A stretch of 64,000 nt of DNA from UBA7672 sp965279205 (GTDB lineage Bacteria > Pseudomonadota > Alphaproteobacteria > Caulobacterales > Hyphomonadaceae), in contig OZ257144.1 of the NCBI GenBank assembly GCA_965279205.1, forward strand, positions 2,976,001-3,040,000. The letters run 5' to 3'. Under the pieces are notes generated by a model. It made no database searches and was not told where the DNA came from. It saw nothing but the letters and a program-made list of their open reading frames with translations. Below, one piece after another: positions 36,414 through 44,828 of the stretch. Position numbers and translations under genes: made by a program. Each line of letters begins with the position of its first letter. The stretch's first letter is position 1.

Positions 36414-37040
36414 TTATCCCGCGATCTCGATCAGCGGCGCCCGCACCACGCGCACCGCATCATGGCCCACCAGCGCAACCTCCAGCCGGTCGGCGTCAAA
36501 ACGAACCGGAACATCGAACGCGAACCCGGCTGTCAGAACGGCGCCATTCGCCGGCGCCGCAGCGAACGTCGCGATCCCTGTCGTCAGATCGACCTCGAAC
36601 GCGTCGGTTTCGACGCCGTCGATTGCCGCCACGACTGTTCCATCGACTGGCTTGGCGATGACCCGCTCGACCAGACCGTCGCTATTCCCATACCGCGTCA
36701 TCAACTGGAATGCCGTTGCAACGCCGTCGCCATTTCCCAGCGGCTGATCCATCGTGGACACAGCCACTGACGGCGCACAACTCTTCCAGTCCACCGGATC
36801 GCGAAACCGGAAACCATGCATCCGCCCGCGACGCGCTTCGAAGAACGCCATCAGCGCATGCGCCGCGTCCGCGCGCATCACCGCGCCACCGATCTCCCAT
36901 CGCCGCCGCGAACGGGCCCAGCGGGCATTGCGGCTCTCTGCGCCAGAAGCCAACCGCACAACGTCGGTCATGCGCTCTGGCCCACCCGTTGAGCCGATCG
37001 CCAGAGCCAGCGGAAGACGCACCTCATGAAACGTACTCAT
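36414..37040 (-). CDS. GTA distal tail protein, DUF2460 family (g12-like)
   Basis: 208 residues, full DUF2460 length. The start MSTFHEVRLPLALAIGSTGG, the middle RWEIGGAVMRADAAHALMAF and FRFRDPVDW are the usual landmarks. In RcGTA this protein forms the distal tail ring joining tube and hub. The ATG overlaps the g11 stop. No oddities. Confidence 0.92.
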   Translation of the reverse strand: MSTFHEVRLPLALAIGSTGGPERMTDVVRLASGAESRNARWARSRRRWEIGGAVMRADAAHALMAFFEARRGRMHGFRFRDPVDWKSCAPSVAVSTMDQPLGNGDGVATAFQLMTRYGNSDGLVERVIAKPVDGTVVAAIDGVETDAFEVDLTTGIATFAAAPANGAVLTAGFAFDVPVRFDADRLEVALVGHDAVRVVRAPLIEIAG

Positions 37041-37339
37041 GAGAACCTCGCCCCGCGCCTGGCCGCTCGCGCGACCGCTGCCGCAAACTGGTTCAGCGAT
37101 CCGGTCGCGTCGGTTTCACCAGTCGTTGGCGCAACAGGTCCGCCCGGTGCTCCGAAAGCGCTATCCATCGCAAGTCTCGCCAGGGTCTCGGCAATCCTTT
37201 GCACCAACCGATCGATATCGGCCTCTCCGGTACGGACAATGCGCGACAATTCGCTTTCAACCGTCCGCGTCGCCTTCAGCAGCGCCTGCTCCAGCGCCGC
37301 GCCCGCTTCTTCGTATGCAATGTCATTTGCTTCGTTCAT
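37037..37339 (-). CDS. GTA tape-measure protein, short (g11-like)
   Basis: 100 residues from the ATG at 37339, chosen because GGAGG lies at 37345-37349. It overlaps the end of the small chaperone gene by 17 bp. The helical core AALEQALLKATRTVESELSRI, then VQRIAETLARLAMDSAFGAP and a Gly/Thr-rich segment before AAVARAARRGARFS, matches the ends of GTA tape-measure proteins. RcGTA g11 is about twice as long (about 219 residues). Tape-measure length sets tail length, so a shorter tail is a fair prediction. Confidence 0.78.
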   Translation of the reverse strand: MNEANDIAYEEAGAALEQALLKATRTVESELSRIVRTGEADIDRLVQRIAETLARLAMDSAFGAPGGPVAPTTGETDATGSLNQFAAAVARAARRGARFS

Positions 37340-37520
37340 CTCGTCCTCCAGCATCGGGATATTGCGCCGCCAGCGCACCCAGCTCTGTGTGTCCCAGCAC
37401 CGCTGCACCACCCGCGGTCAGCATCCGCCACTCCTTCAGGCTCATTCGCCAGAACGCCTCCGGCGCGATCCCGATCCTCGTCGCCGCCTGCAGCAACGCT
37501 CCCCATGGCAGCAAGCTCAT
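37323..37520 (-). CDS. GTA tail assembly chaperone-like protein (g10.1-like)
   Basis: 65 residues, starting MSLLPWGALLQAATRIGIAP and containing FWRMSLKEW, the signature of the small phage tail assembly chaperone (TAC) found after g10 in RcGTA-type clusters. The ATG at 37520 overlaps the g10 stop (ATGA). The last five codons overlap the tape-measure gene. It is easily missed because of its size. Confidence 0.82.
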   Translation of the reverse strand: MSLLPWGALLQAATRIGIAPEAFWRMSLKEWRMLTAGGAAVLGHTELGALAAQYPDAGGRDERSK

Positions 37521-37816
37521 GCGCCGGCCTCCCGGAAAGCCGCCGCAACCGACATGGCCGCCTGCGCCAGATCCAGTCGCAAGTGATCGACCAGCGCCAC
37601 ATCGCTGCATCCCGCGCCTCGCAACAGCGCTCCAACCACGATCCAGAGGTCCGATGGCGACAGCTGCTTCAGTCTCGCCGCCAGTTCGCCAATGTCGTGA
37701 ACGCCCAGCTCGGTCTCGATCTCTGCCAGCGCTCCAAACGTCAGCCTCAGTGTCTGCGACTTCCCGTTGAGCACGATGCCCACATCGCCTCGCACGCCGT
37801 TCAATCTGGCCATCAA
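37517..37816 (-). CDS. GTA gp10-like protein
   Basis: 99 residues: GDVGIVLNGKSQTLRLTFGAL, then AEIETELGVHDIGELAARL. This is the GTA gp10 family, thought to act as a tail-assembly chaperone with g10.1. The start overlaps the g9 stop by 4 bp and the stop overlaps g10.1, so g9, g10, g10.1 are translationally coupled. No membrane segment or enzyme motif. Confidence 0.88.
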   Translation of the reverse strand: MMARLNGVRGDVGIVLNGKSQTLRLTFGALAEIETELGVHDIGELAARLKQLSPSDLWIVVGALLRGAGCSDVALVDHLRLDLAQAAMSVAAAFREAGA

Positions 37817-38232
37817 GCGATCTCCTCAAATGAAAGCAGGCCCGCCGAAGCGAGCCTGATCGAAAACGTCGCTTCGCCATGATGCTCGCCGGCGTAGCTC
37901 AGTTCGCTCACGACAAACGGCCCGGCGATGACGCCAAAGCCCGGCACGATCAGCTGGAAGTCCGGCGCCTCGCCCTGGAAATATGCGCTGCGTATCCGCG
38001 CATCGGACGCCGCGTCCTTGAACACGCCGCTGCCCGATACCTCGGCCCGCTTTGTCCCGGCGCCCGCGATCAGCTCGCGCCACGCCTCTGGACTTTCCGC
38101 GGTCGTGGCGTCGATCAGCCCCGCGCTCAACGTGATTGTCCGCGAACGTATCCCGGCGACAGTCACGAATGTTTCCGGCTCACCGCCGTCGCCAATCTTG
38201 ATCAGCACGTCGCGGCCTCGCTGGCCCGCCAT
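37813..38232 (-). CDS. GTA major tail tube protein (g9-like)
   Basis: 139 residues from the ATG at 38232 with GAGGAGG ahead (38239-38245). TP901-1-type tail protein: MAGQRGRDVLIKIGDGG, then VAGIRSRTITLSAGLIDAT and the conserved GSGVFKDAASDARIR. It polymerises into the tail tube. It is the first gene of the contiguous g9-g15 tail block. Upstream, the canonical neighbour g8 is not adjacent: 6.2 kb of unrelated genes intervene, so g9-g15 needs its own promoter somewhere in 38233-38299, shared divergently with the arsR gene. Confidence 0.9.
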   Translation of the reverse strand: MAGQRGRDVLIKIGDGGEPETFVTVAGIRSRTITLSAGLIDATTAESPEAWRELIAGAGTKRAEVSGSGVFKDAASDARIRSAYFQGEAPDFQLIVPGFGVIAGPFVVSELSYAGEHHGEATFSIRLASAGLLSFEEIA

Positions 38233-38263
38233 GGCGATCCCTCCTCTTTCTCTGATGCTGGGG

Positions 38264-38293
38264 TTGACAGGCAACCTTTTGGTTGCATATCTA
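38264..38293 (+). promoter_or_regulatory. Promoter with embedded operator GCAACC-N4-GGTTGC for arsR-SRPBCC
   Basis: TTGACA (-35, 38264-38269), an 18-bp spacer and TATCTA (-10, 38288-38293). A perfect 6-bp inverted repeat GCAACC TTTT GGTTGC (38271-38286) fills the spacer, so a bound repressor would block polymerase. Only a few bases separate the -10 from the ATG at 38300, suggesting a leaderless or near-leaderless mRNA. Confidence 0.65.
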
Positions 38294-38299
38294 GGCTGT

Positions 38300-38608
38300 A
38301 TGGATATGGTCTTCCGGGCCCTCGCGGACGAAAGCCGCCGCGCTCTGCTCGACAGCCTCAGCGCCCAAAGCGCTCAGACTCTCGGCGAGCTCTGCTCCGG
38401 CCTGTCGATGACGCGGCAGGCCGTCTCGAAACACCTTGCGATCCTTGAGGAAGCGAACCTCGTCGCGACCGTAAAACGCGGACGCGAAAAACTTCACTAC
38501 CTCAACCCGGTTCCGATCGCAGAGATCGCCAACCGGTGGATACGGAAGTTCGAACGCACGCGGGTCGCCGCCTTGGTGGACCTGAAGAAACGACTGGAGT
38601 CAGAATGA
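38300..38608 (+). CDS. ArsR-family (SdpR-like) transcriptional repressor
   Basis: 102 residues. Winged helix with AQTLGELCSGLSMTRQAVSKHLAIL as recognition region and VKRGREKLHYLNP as wing. No metal-binding Cys pair (ELCVCDL type) is present, so it belongs to the non-metal branch that sits before SRPBCC genes. ATG 38300 was chosen because a good promoter and operator lie just upstream. The stop overlaps the first SRPBCC gene (ATGA). Probably represses its own operon by binding the embedded GCAACC-N4-GGTTGC dyad. Confidence 0.88.
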   Translation: MDMVFRALADESRRALLDSLSAQSAQTLGELCSGLSMTRQAVSKHLAILEEANLVATVKRGREKLHYLNPVPIAEIANRWIRKFERTRVAALVDLKKRLESE

Positions 38609-39054
38609 CGCCCGACACCAACCTTCCGCCCCGTCCCAGCTATATCGCGATCACCTGCATCAGCGCGCCGGTCGATCGCGTCTGGAAAGCGCTCACCGAT
38701 CCGGCGGATCAAGCCACATACTTCGGTGGCAAGACTGAGATTGGTGAGACAGGCGAACGCTGGATCCGCCACGCAACCGACAAATGGCCCGCGATCACCG
38801 GCTTCGTCCTCGCGAAGGAACCGCCCCGCCGCCTCGTCGTCACCTGGGGTTTCGACGCCAACCCGCCCCCCGATCGCGTCGAATTCCTGGTCGAGCCCGC
38901 ATCGAACGGCACAACACGCCTCACCATCAACGAATATCATTCGCGCGACTGGCCGGAGGACACCACCAACAGCGCCGTCCAGGGCTGGGCCGCGCTGCTC
39001 GCCGGCATCAAGACGCTGGTCGAAACCGGCAAACCCCTGCCGTCGCCCTTCTGA
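38605..39054 (+). CDS. SRPBCC (AHSA1-like) domain protein 1
   Basis: 149 residues, a single START/Bet v1-type (SRPBCC) domain: ITCISAPVDRVWKALTDPADQATYFGG, then PPRRLVVTWGF and a C-terminal helix VQGWAALLAGIKTLVETGKP. Such proteins bind hydrophobic ligands; none is identified here. The ATG at 38605 overlaps the arsR stop. First of three paralogues in the operon. Confidence 0.87.
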   Translation: MTPDTNLPPRPSYIAITCISAPVDRVWKALTDPADQATYFGGKTEIGETGERWIRHATDKWPAITGFVLAKEPPRRLVVTWGFDANPPPDRVEFLVEPASNGTTRLTINEYHSRDWPEDTTNSAVQGWAALLAGIKTLVETGKPLPSPF

Positions 39055-39065
39055 GGATCAGACCC

Positions 39066-39527
39066 GTGAGCCAGTCAAAGTTCGTCTACGTCACCTACAT
39101 CCGCACCACGCCGGAAAAGCTCTGGGCCGCGCTCATCGAGCCTGAGTTCACACGGCAATACTGGGCCAACACGCACCAGGTCTCCGATTGGAAGCCCGGA
39201 TCGGACTGGAAAATCATGATCCCCGACGGCCGCGTCGGCGACAGCGGCCGGATCGTCGAATCCAATCCCCCAAAACGCCTCGTCCTCACTTGGGAAAACC
39301 AGTTCATGCCCGAGATGAAGGCCGAAGGTCACTCGACGCTCACCTATGACCTGGAGCCTGCCGGCAGCGCGGTGAAGTTCACACTCACTCACGAGATGGC
39401 GAAGCCTGACTCGAAACTGATCGGCGCCGTCTCGGAAGGCTGGCCGCACATCCTCGCCAGCCTCAAGAGCCTGCTCGAAACCGGCGAGTCCCTCGTTGAA
39501 AGCCGTAACTGGCCGGAAGGACACTGA
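39066..39527 (+). CDS. SRPBCC (AHSA1-like) domain protein 2
   Basis: 153 residues from a GTG at 39066, 11 bp after the previous stop. VYVTYIRTTPEKLWAALIEP, then YWANTHQVSDWKPGSDW, PPKRLVLTWEN and GWPHILASLKSLLETGESL show the full SRPBCC fold. It is paralogous to its two neighbours, more alike in end motifs (PPKRLVLTW) than in the ligand cavity. Function unknown beyond probable ligand binding; co-regulated with arsR. Confidence 0.87.
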   Translation: MSQSKFVYVTYIRTTPEKLWAALIEPEFTRQYWANTHQVSDWKPGSDWKIMIPDGRVGDSGRIVESNPPKRLVLTWENQFMPEMKAEGHSTLTYDLEPAGSAVKFTLTHEMAKPDSKLIGAVSEGWPHILASLKSLLETGESLVESRNWPEGH

Positions 39528-39529
39528 TC

Positions 39530-39961
39530 ATGGCCGAACATCTGAAAGCCATCGCCGTCCAGCGCTTCAACGTGCCGCCCCAGCGCGCCTACGACGCCAT
39601 CCTCGATCCCGACATGATCGCCCGCTTCATGTTCGGTCCGCTGTTGCGCGAGGAGGAAATCCTCCACATCCACAACGAGCCAAAAGTCGGCGGCGAATTT
39701 TCCTACAAGGTTCGTCGCGGCGCGGACGAGATCGACCATGTCGGCCGCTTCCTTGAACTGATACCGCCGAAGCGTATCGTCTTCACCTGGGCCATTGCCC
39801 CGGAAACTGGCGGCTCCGTCGTCTTCATCGATATCGTCCCGACAAGCGAAGGCTGCACCGTCACGCTCACCCACGAAATGGCGCCCGAATGGGCCGACTT
39901 CATCGACCGCTCCCGCGCCGCCTGGGAAAAGATGTTCGGCGTCCTGTCGACGCTGCTCTAA
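39530..39961 (+). CDS. SRPBCC (AHSA1-like) domain protein 3
   Basis: 143 residues, 2 bp after the previous stop. VQRFNVPPQRAYDAILDPDMI, then IARFMFGPLLREEEIL, PPKRIVFTWAI and the final helix RAAWEKMFGVLSTLL. Third tandem SRPBCC protein. The operon arsR-SRPBCC x3 is closed by the convergent antiporter gene 6 bp further on. Confidence 0.87.
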   Translation: MAEHLKAIAVQRFNVPPQRAYDAILDPDMIARFMFGPLLREEEILHIHNEPKVGGEFSYKVRRGADEIDHVGRFLELIPPKRIVFTWAIAPETGGSVVFIDIVPTSEGCTVTLTHEMAPEWADFIDRSRAAWEKMFGVLSTLL

Positions 39962-39967
39962 ATCGTC

Positions 39968-41647
39968 TCACGCGCTTGCAGCTATGCGACGCGGAATGAT
40001 CGACGACGCGGCCTGGATCATCGCATCCGCAATCTGCTGCTCGCCGGACACGATCAGGTCCGCGCCAAAGCTTTGCAGGTGCTCGACTTCGGCATCCGAA
40101 TGTGCGCGCGCATAGACTTTCAGCTTCGGATTCAGCTTGCGCGCCAGCTCGACGATACCGCCGGCCTCGAAACCATCCGGCACGGTGACGAACATCAGGT
40201 CCGCCTGCGCCACATTGGCCGCCTCCATCACGCTTTGCGAAATGGCGTTGCCCGGCACGACCGCAATGCCGCGCGCCTGCAGCTGCTCCACCAGGTCCTG
40301 TCTGTCCTCGATCACCGAATAGGTCGCCTGTGCATCGTCCAGCGCCTGGCCGATCAGCGAACCGACGCGACCATAGCCCACCAGAACCACCCGCTTCGGT
40401 GGGGTGGGAGCCGGTGTCACTTGCTGCACCACCTCGACCACCGGGGCCTTCTTGCCGAGCCGGTCGAGGATCGCAAACAACAATGGATTGAGCACGATCG
40501 AAATGATCGCACCGCCCAGCACCATGTCCCGCGCAACTTCCGGTATCAGTCCGAACTGCAGGCCAAGTCCCGTCAGGATGAACGAGAATTCGCCGATCTG
40601 GCCGCGCGCCGCCGTGACCGTCATCGCCGTCTCGCGCGACTGGCCGAACACGCGCAGCAACCCGATGCTCACGACCGTTCGAAACACCAGGATGATCGCC
40701 ACTGTCGCGATCAGCGGCCAGGGATCGCGCAGCACGATCATCGGATCGAACAACATGCCGACCGACACAAAGAACAGCACGGCGAACGCGTCACGCAGCG
40801 GCAGCGTCTCGTTGGCCGCCTGTTGCGACAGCTCGCTCTCGGCCATGATCAGGCCGGCGAACAGAGCGCCCAGCGCCACCGAAATATCGAACAGCGCCGA
40901 TGCCGCGAAAGCGACGCCCAGTGCGATCGCCAGCACTGCCAGCCGGAACAGCTCGCGCGATCCCATGTGCACCACGCGATGCAGCACCCACGGCACCACC
41001 CGCTTGCCCGCCAGCAACATGATCAGCGCAAACGCCGTCACCTTGCCCAGCGTCAACAGCACAGCAAGGCCGATGTCCTGCAACTGAAGCGCGGAGACAC
41101 CTTCGCCACTGCTCACCTGGCCACGAATGTGCGCCCAGGTCGGCAGAAGAACCATCGCCAGGACCATGGCGAGGTCTTCCACAACCAGCCAGCCCACGGT
41201 CAGCTTGCCGCGCTCTGTCTGCATCAGCCGCCGTTCCTGCAGGCTGCGCAGCGCTACCACGGTCGAGGCAACCGACAGGGCGAGGCCGAAGACCACACCC
41301 GTCTCGATCCCCCAGCCCAGGGCCATCGAAGCGGCGATACCAGCAGCCGTCGTCAGTGCGATCTGCAGCACAGTTACGGGCACGGCCACGGCTCGCACCG
41401 ACAACAGATCCTTGGGCGAGAAATGCAACCCGACTCCGAACATCAGCAGGATCACGCCAACCTCGGCGACTTCCGATGAGAGGCTCGCATTGGCCGTGAA
41501 TCCCGGGGTGAACGGCCCGATGAGGACGCCCGCGAAGAGATAGCCCACCAGCGGCGAAAGCTTCAGCCGCACCGCAATCGCGCCAAACACAAAGGCCAGG
41601 CCGAAGCCTACCGAAAGAAGCGCGATTAGCGGGGAGTCATGCGGCAC
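39968..41647 (-). CDS. Kef/YbaL-type cation:proton antiporter with RCK domain
   Basis: 559 residues from a GTG at 41647. Residues about 5-385 form a CPA2 antiporter with about 12 membrane segments. A C-terminal RCK-N (TrkA-N) Rossmann domain starts at RVVLVGYGRVGSLIGQAL (about 413) and runs to about 530. YbaL/KefB-like proteins exchange K+ or Na+ for H+ under nucleotide or redox control. No KefF/KefG-like ancillary gene is adjacent. It lies inside the block separating GTA g8 from g9. Confidence 0.9.
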   Translation of the reverse strand: MPHDSPLIALLSVGFGLAFVFGAIAVRLKLSPLVGYLFAGVLIGPFTPGFTANASLSSEVAEVGVILLMFGVGLHFSPKDLLSVRAVAVPVTVLQIALTTAAGIAASMALGWGIETGVVFGLALSVASTVVALRSLQERRLMQTERGKLTVGWLVVEDLAMVLAMVLLPTWAHIRGQVSSGEGVSALQLQDIGLAVLLTLGKVTAFALIMLLAGKRVVPWVLHRVVHMGSRELFRLAVLAIALGVAFAASALFDISVALGALFAGLIMAESELSQQAANETLPLRDAFAVLFFVSVGMLFDPMIVLRDPWPLIATVAIILVFRTVVSIGLLRVFGQSRETAMTVTAARGQIGEFSFILTGLGLQFGLIPEVARDMVLGGAIISIVLNPLLFAILDRLGKKAPVVEVVQQVTPAPTPPKRVVLVGYGRVGSLIGQALDDAQATYSVIEDRQDLVEQLQARGIAVVPGNAISQSVMEAANVAQADLMFVTVPDGFEAGGIVELARKLNPKLKVYARAHSDAEVEHLQSFGADLIVSGEQQIADAMIQAASSIIPRRIAASA

Positions 41648-41862
41648 TGATGGGGACGCCTTCCGTGCGAGGAGCCAGGAACGGGCTTGTGAATCGAACC
41701 TTCGCAGATCGGCGATTCAAAATGCAAGAAAATCGTGAGGCCGCAGGGCTTTTTCTCTCCTTGCCGGCCAACAATGTTCGGATGATCGAACAAATCCAAA
41801 GATCCGGCAAAGCGCGGCTTTAACTATCTCGTGCCATTCATGCTGATCTCAAGGGGCCGAAC

Positions 41863-42354
41863 ATGCGTTTCCGCAGGACCCGGCGCCTCCGGATCATTTC
41901 CGGCGCCGCCCTCCTTCTTCTTCTGACCGGCCTGCCGGTTCTGCTCGGCGTCACGCGCCCGGCTGCGACCGCTCATGCGGAAGCGCCAGCCATCCTGAAA
42001 GTCTATGCCACAGGCCTGTCTTCGCTCGGCCTTGCCGGCCTCGTCGCCCTTGGCCTCGCCGTGGTCTTCGGCCTCTGGCTGATCGCCGGACAGCGCAGCG
42101 CCGTCCATCGCAAATCCCTCGGCAGCAGCTGGCGCGCCCACCGCAGCATGGTCGAAACCCTGCGCACGCTTGCAGTGATCTTCGGCGCCGCCGGCCTGAT
42201 TGTTGGCAGTCTCTCAGGCCTATACGCTGGAATGATGCAGGCACGCCCGGATCTCTACCGCGACCTGCCCCTGCCATTCTTCACGGCTGAACTCGCCCTC
42301 ATCTGCCTGCTCGGCGGCGGCGCGCTCTACGCCGCGGGCCGCATCGGGCGCTGA
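41863..42354 (+). CDS. Hypothetical membrane protein
   Basis: 163 residues with four hydrophobic segments (about 11-29, 47-71, 100-125 and 136-158). The loop RSAVHRKSLGSSWRAHRSMVE is basic and probably cytoplasmic. No recognised domain. It lies 63 bp before the OPT transporter gene on the same strand, so a functional link is possible but unproven. Confidence 0.7.
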   Translation: MRFRRTRRLRIISGAALLLLLTGLPVLLGVTRPAATAHAEAPAILKVYATGLSSLGLAGLVALGLAVVFGLWLIAGQRSAVHRKSLGSSWRAHRSMVETLRTLAVIFGAAGLIVGSLSGLYAGMMQARPDLYRDLPLPFFTAELALICLLGGGALYAAGRIGR

Positions 42355-42417
42355 TCGCTCCGGCATTGCCCAGAGACGCATAGTCGGCTTACCTCCGCGC
42401 AACGCAGAGGGACCGAT

Positions 42418-44424
42418 ATGACTGACCTTGCCGCCAAACCATCAAAACGCATCGAGCTGACGCTCCGGGCGCTGGTCCTCGGCAGCTTGCTGGCGGTGAT
42501 CTTCACCGCCGCCAACGTCTATATTGGCCTCAAGGTCGGCCTCACCTTCGCCTCGTCCATCCCGGCGGCGGTCATTTCCATGGCCCTGCTGCGCGCGTTC
42601 AAGACCTCCACCATCTGGGAGAACATGACGGTCCAGACCGTCGCCTCCATCGGCGGCGCGATCTCCTCGATCATCTTCGTATTGCCCGCTCTGGTGATGA
42701 CCGGCTGGTGGCATGGCTTCCCGTTCTGGCAATCCTTCCTGATCTGTGCCTTCGGCGGCATCCTTGGCGTCACCTTCTCGATACCGCTCCGTCGCGCGCT
42801 GGTGATCAATTCGGCCCTGCCTTACCCTGAAGGCGTCGCCGCCGCCGAAGTGCTCAAGGTCGGCTCCCGTGGCGAATTCCAGACGGAAGCAGCCGTCCGC
42901 GAAAACCAGGCCGGCCTTCTCACCGTCATCTGGAGCTCGATCGCCTCGGCCGCCTACGCCTGGCTCGTGGCCACGCGCGCCTTCGTCGCGTCGGCCGATC
43001 AGTATTTCCGTCTTCCGGCCGCACTCGGCGGCGGGGCGACGGGCATCAGCTTCGGCATGCAGTTCGCTCTCCTCGGCGCCGGACACCTGGTCGGCCTTGC
43101 GGTCGGCATCGCCATGGGCGTCGGCTTCCTGATCGCCTGGGCCGTGTGCGTGCCGGTCATGACCGCTATGCAGGCGACATCCGGGGACGCGCAGGCCGCC
43201 GCCATCGACGTCTGGCGTAACCAGGTGCGTTTCATGGGGGCAGGCTCCATCGGCGTCGCCGCGATCTGGACGCTGCTCAAGCTCATCGGCCCGCTGGTCG
43301 GCGGCGTCACTTCGGCCCTCGCCGCCCAGCGCAAGCGCGCCGCCAACGAGGTGCTTGACCGCACCGAGCAGGACATCCCCATCACCACGGTCGCTTTGAT
43401 CTCGCTTGGCGTGCTCGCTGCGATCGCCGCGCTGCTATGGAGCTTCACCACCGGAACGCCCCTTGCGTCCTCCGCTCCTGCGCTTGTCATTGGCGGCCTG
43501 ATCTACGTGGTGGTGATCGGCTTCATCGTCGCGTCTATCTGCGGCTACATGGCCGGCCTGATCGGTTCGTCAAACAGCCCGGTCTCGGGCGTCGGCATCA
43601 TCGCCATTCTCGCGGCCTCTCTCCTGATGCTCGGCGCGATGCAGGTGTTCAACATTGCGGCCGACCCCTCGGTCATCGCCTTTGCGCTCATGATCACCGC
43701 GATCGTCTTCTCGATCTCTGTGGTTTCCAACGACAACCTGCAGGACTTGAAGACCGGTCAGCTTGTCGCCGCCACGCCCTGGCGCCAGCAGGTCGCGCTG
43801 ATCGTCGGGTGCGTCGCCGGTGCACTAGTGATCCCGCCGATCCTCGACGTGCTCAACTACTCGAACGGTTTCCCCGGCGGCCCGCCCGCCGGCGTTGCCA
43901 ACGCCCAGACCCTGAACGCGCCCCAGGCGACGCTGATCGCAGCGCTGGCCAAGGGCGTCATCGATGGCGGCCTGCGCTGGGACCTGATCGGCATCGGCGC
44001 CCTGATCGGCGTCGGGATCATCGTCATCGACGAAATGCTCGTCCGCACCTCGGGCAACAAGCGCAAGCTGCCCCCGCTCGCGGTCGGCATCGGCATCTAT
44101 CTGCCCATGGCCGTGACCACGACGGTCGTCATCGGCGCAGTCATCGGCTTCTTCTACAACCGCTGGGTCTCGAAGACGTCGTATGCGGAAGTGGCAAAAC
44201 GCCTCGGCATCCTGCTCGCCTCTGGCATGATCGTCGGCGAGAGCCTGTTCGGCGTCTTCAACTCCGGCGTCGTCTACCTCACCGACACCGCCGAACCCTT
44301 TGGGCTCGTGCCCGCGGGCTGGGGCGGCTCGCCCATCGTGTCGATGATCGCCTCGATCGTAGGCCTCTTCGGCATCGCCTGGGTTCTTTACGCCTGGATC
44401 AAGGGCAAGGCGAACAAGGTCTAG
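42418..44424 (+). CDS. OPT-family oligopeptide/metal transporter
   Basis: 668 residues with about 16 membrane segments. The N-terminal ELTLRALVLGSLLAVIFTAA and NVYIGLKVGLTFASSIPAAV, the PYPEGVAAAEVLK loop (near residue 140) and GLIGSSNSPVSGVGI (near 380) are OPT-family landmarks. The family imports small peptides or metal chelates; the substrate is not predictable. The TAG stop overlaps that of the convergent g8 gene within CTAG. Ribosome site CAGAGGG precedes the ATG. Confidence 0.93.
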   Translation: MTDLAAKPSKRIELTLRALVLGSLLAVIFTAANVYIGLKVGLTFASSIPAAVISMALLRAFKTSTIWENMTVQTVASIGGAISSIIFVLPALVMTGWWHGFPFWQSFLICAFGGILGVTFSIPLRRALVINSALPYPEGVAAAEVLKVGSRGEFQTEAAVRENQAGLLTVIWSSIASAAYAWLVATRAFVASADQYFRLPAALGGGATGISFGMQFALLGAGHLVGLAVGIAMGVGFLIAWAVCVPVMTAMQATSGDAQAAAIDVWRNQVRFMGAGSIGVAAIWTLLKLIGPLVGGVTSALAAQRKRAANEVLDRTEQDIPITTVALISLGVLAAIAALLWSFTTGTPLASSAPALVIGGLIYVVVIGFIVASICGYMAGLIGSSNSPVSGVGIIAILAASLLMLGAMQVFNIAADPSVIAFALMITAIVFSISVVSNDNLQDLKTGQLVAATPWRQQVALIVGCVAGALVIPPILDVLNYSNGFPGGPPAGVANAQTLNAPQATLIAALAKGVIDGGLRWDLIGIGALIGVGIIVIDEMLVRTSGNKRKLPPLAVGIGIYLPMAVTTTVVIGAVIGFFYNRWVSKTSYAEVAKRLGILLASGMIVGESLFGVFNSGVVYLTDTAEPFGLVPAGWGGSPIVSMIASIVGLFGIAWVLYAWIKGKANKV

Positions 44425-44828
44425 ACCGGCTCCACCACCGCCTTGATCCGCAGGAGGCCGCGCCACTGGCCGACCTTCTGCCGCATCGCGTCCGCAAACA
44501 CCGGGACCAGCAGCACGCAACGCCAACCCTCCATCTCCAGCGCTGCATCCGCCAGCGCCGCGCGCACCCGAGCCAGCGCCTCTTTCGCCTCCATGCCATC
44601 CATCTCCCGCGATACAATCACGAGATCCACGCGATGCTCGCTCGTCTCGGCCTCGACGCCGCCCGATGACTCGCTCGAATGGCGTGACACCTCCAGATAG
44701 GGAAAAGCCGGCCGTGTTGAGCTGTTGTCCAGAACACGCAACGGATCGCCCAGAACGCTGGTCACACCCGCATCCGCGCCCAGCGCAGCCAGGATCGCGC
44801 TCTCGAGCACCGCCTCCGCCCCACTCAC
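44421..44828 (-). CDS. GTA tail terminator, DUF3168 family (g8-like)
   Basis: 135 residues from a GTG at 44828 that overlaps the g6 stop (GTGA). AVLESAILAALGADAGVTSVLGDPLRV at the start, YLEVSRHSSES and HRVDLVIVSRE in the middle and ADAALEMEGWRCVLLVP near the end fit the DUF3168 tail terminator family. It caps the tail where it meets the head. In RcGTA, g7 (head closure) lies between g6 and g8; here the direct GTGA overlap leaves no room for it. Confidence 0.88.
   Translation of the reverse strand: MSGAEAVLESAILAALGADAGVTSVLGDPLRVLDNSSTRPAFPYLEVSRHSSESSGGVEAETSEHRVDLVIVSREMDGMEAKEALARVRAALADAALEMEGWRCVLLVPVFADAMRQKVGQWRGLLRIKAVVEPV

Noticed and set aside
40073..41479. 468-residue plus-strand frame
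   Set aside because: Antisense to the Kef-type antiporter; composition is His/Arg/Gln-rich, typical of a GC-rich shadow frame.
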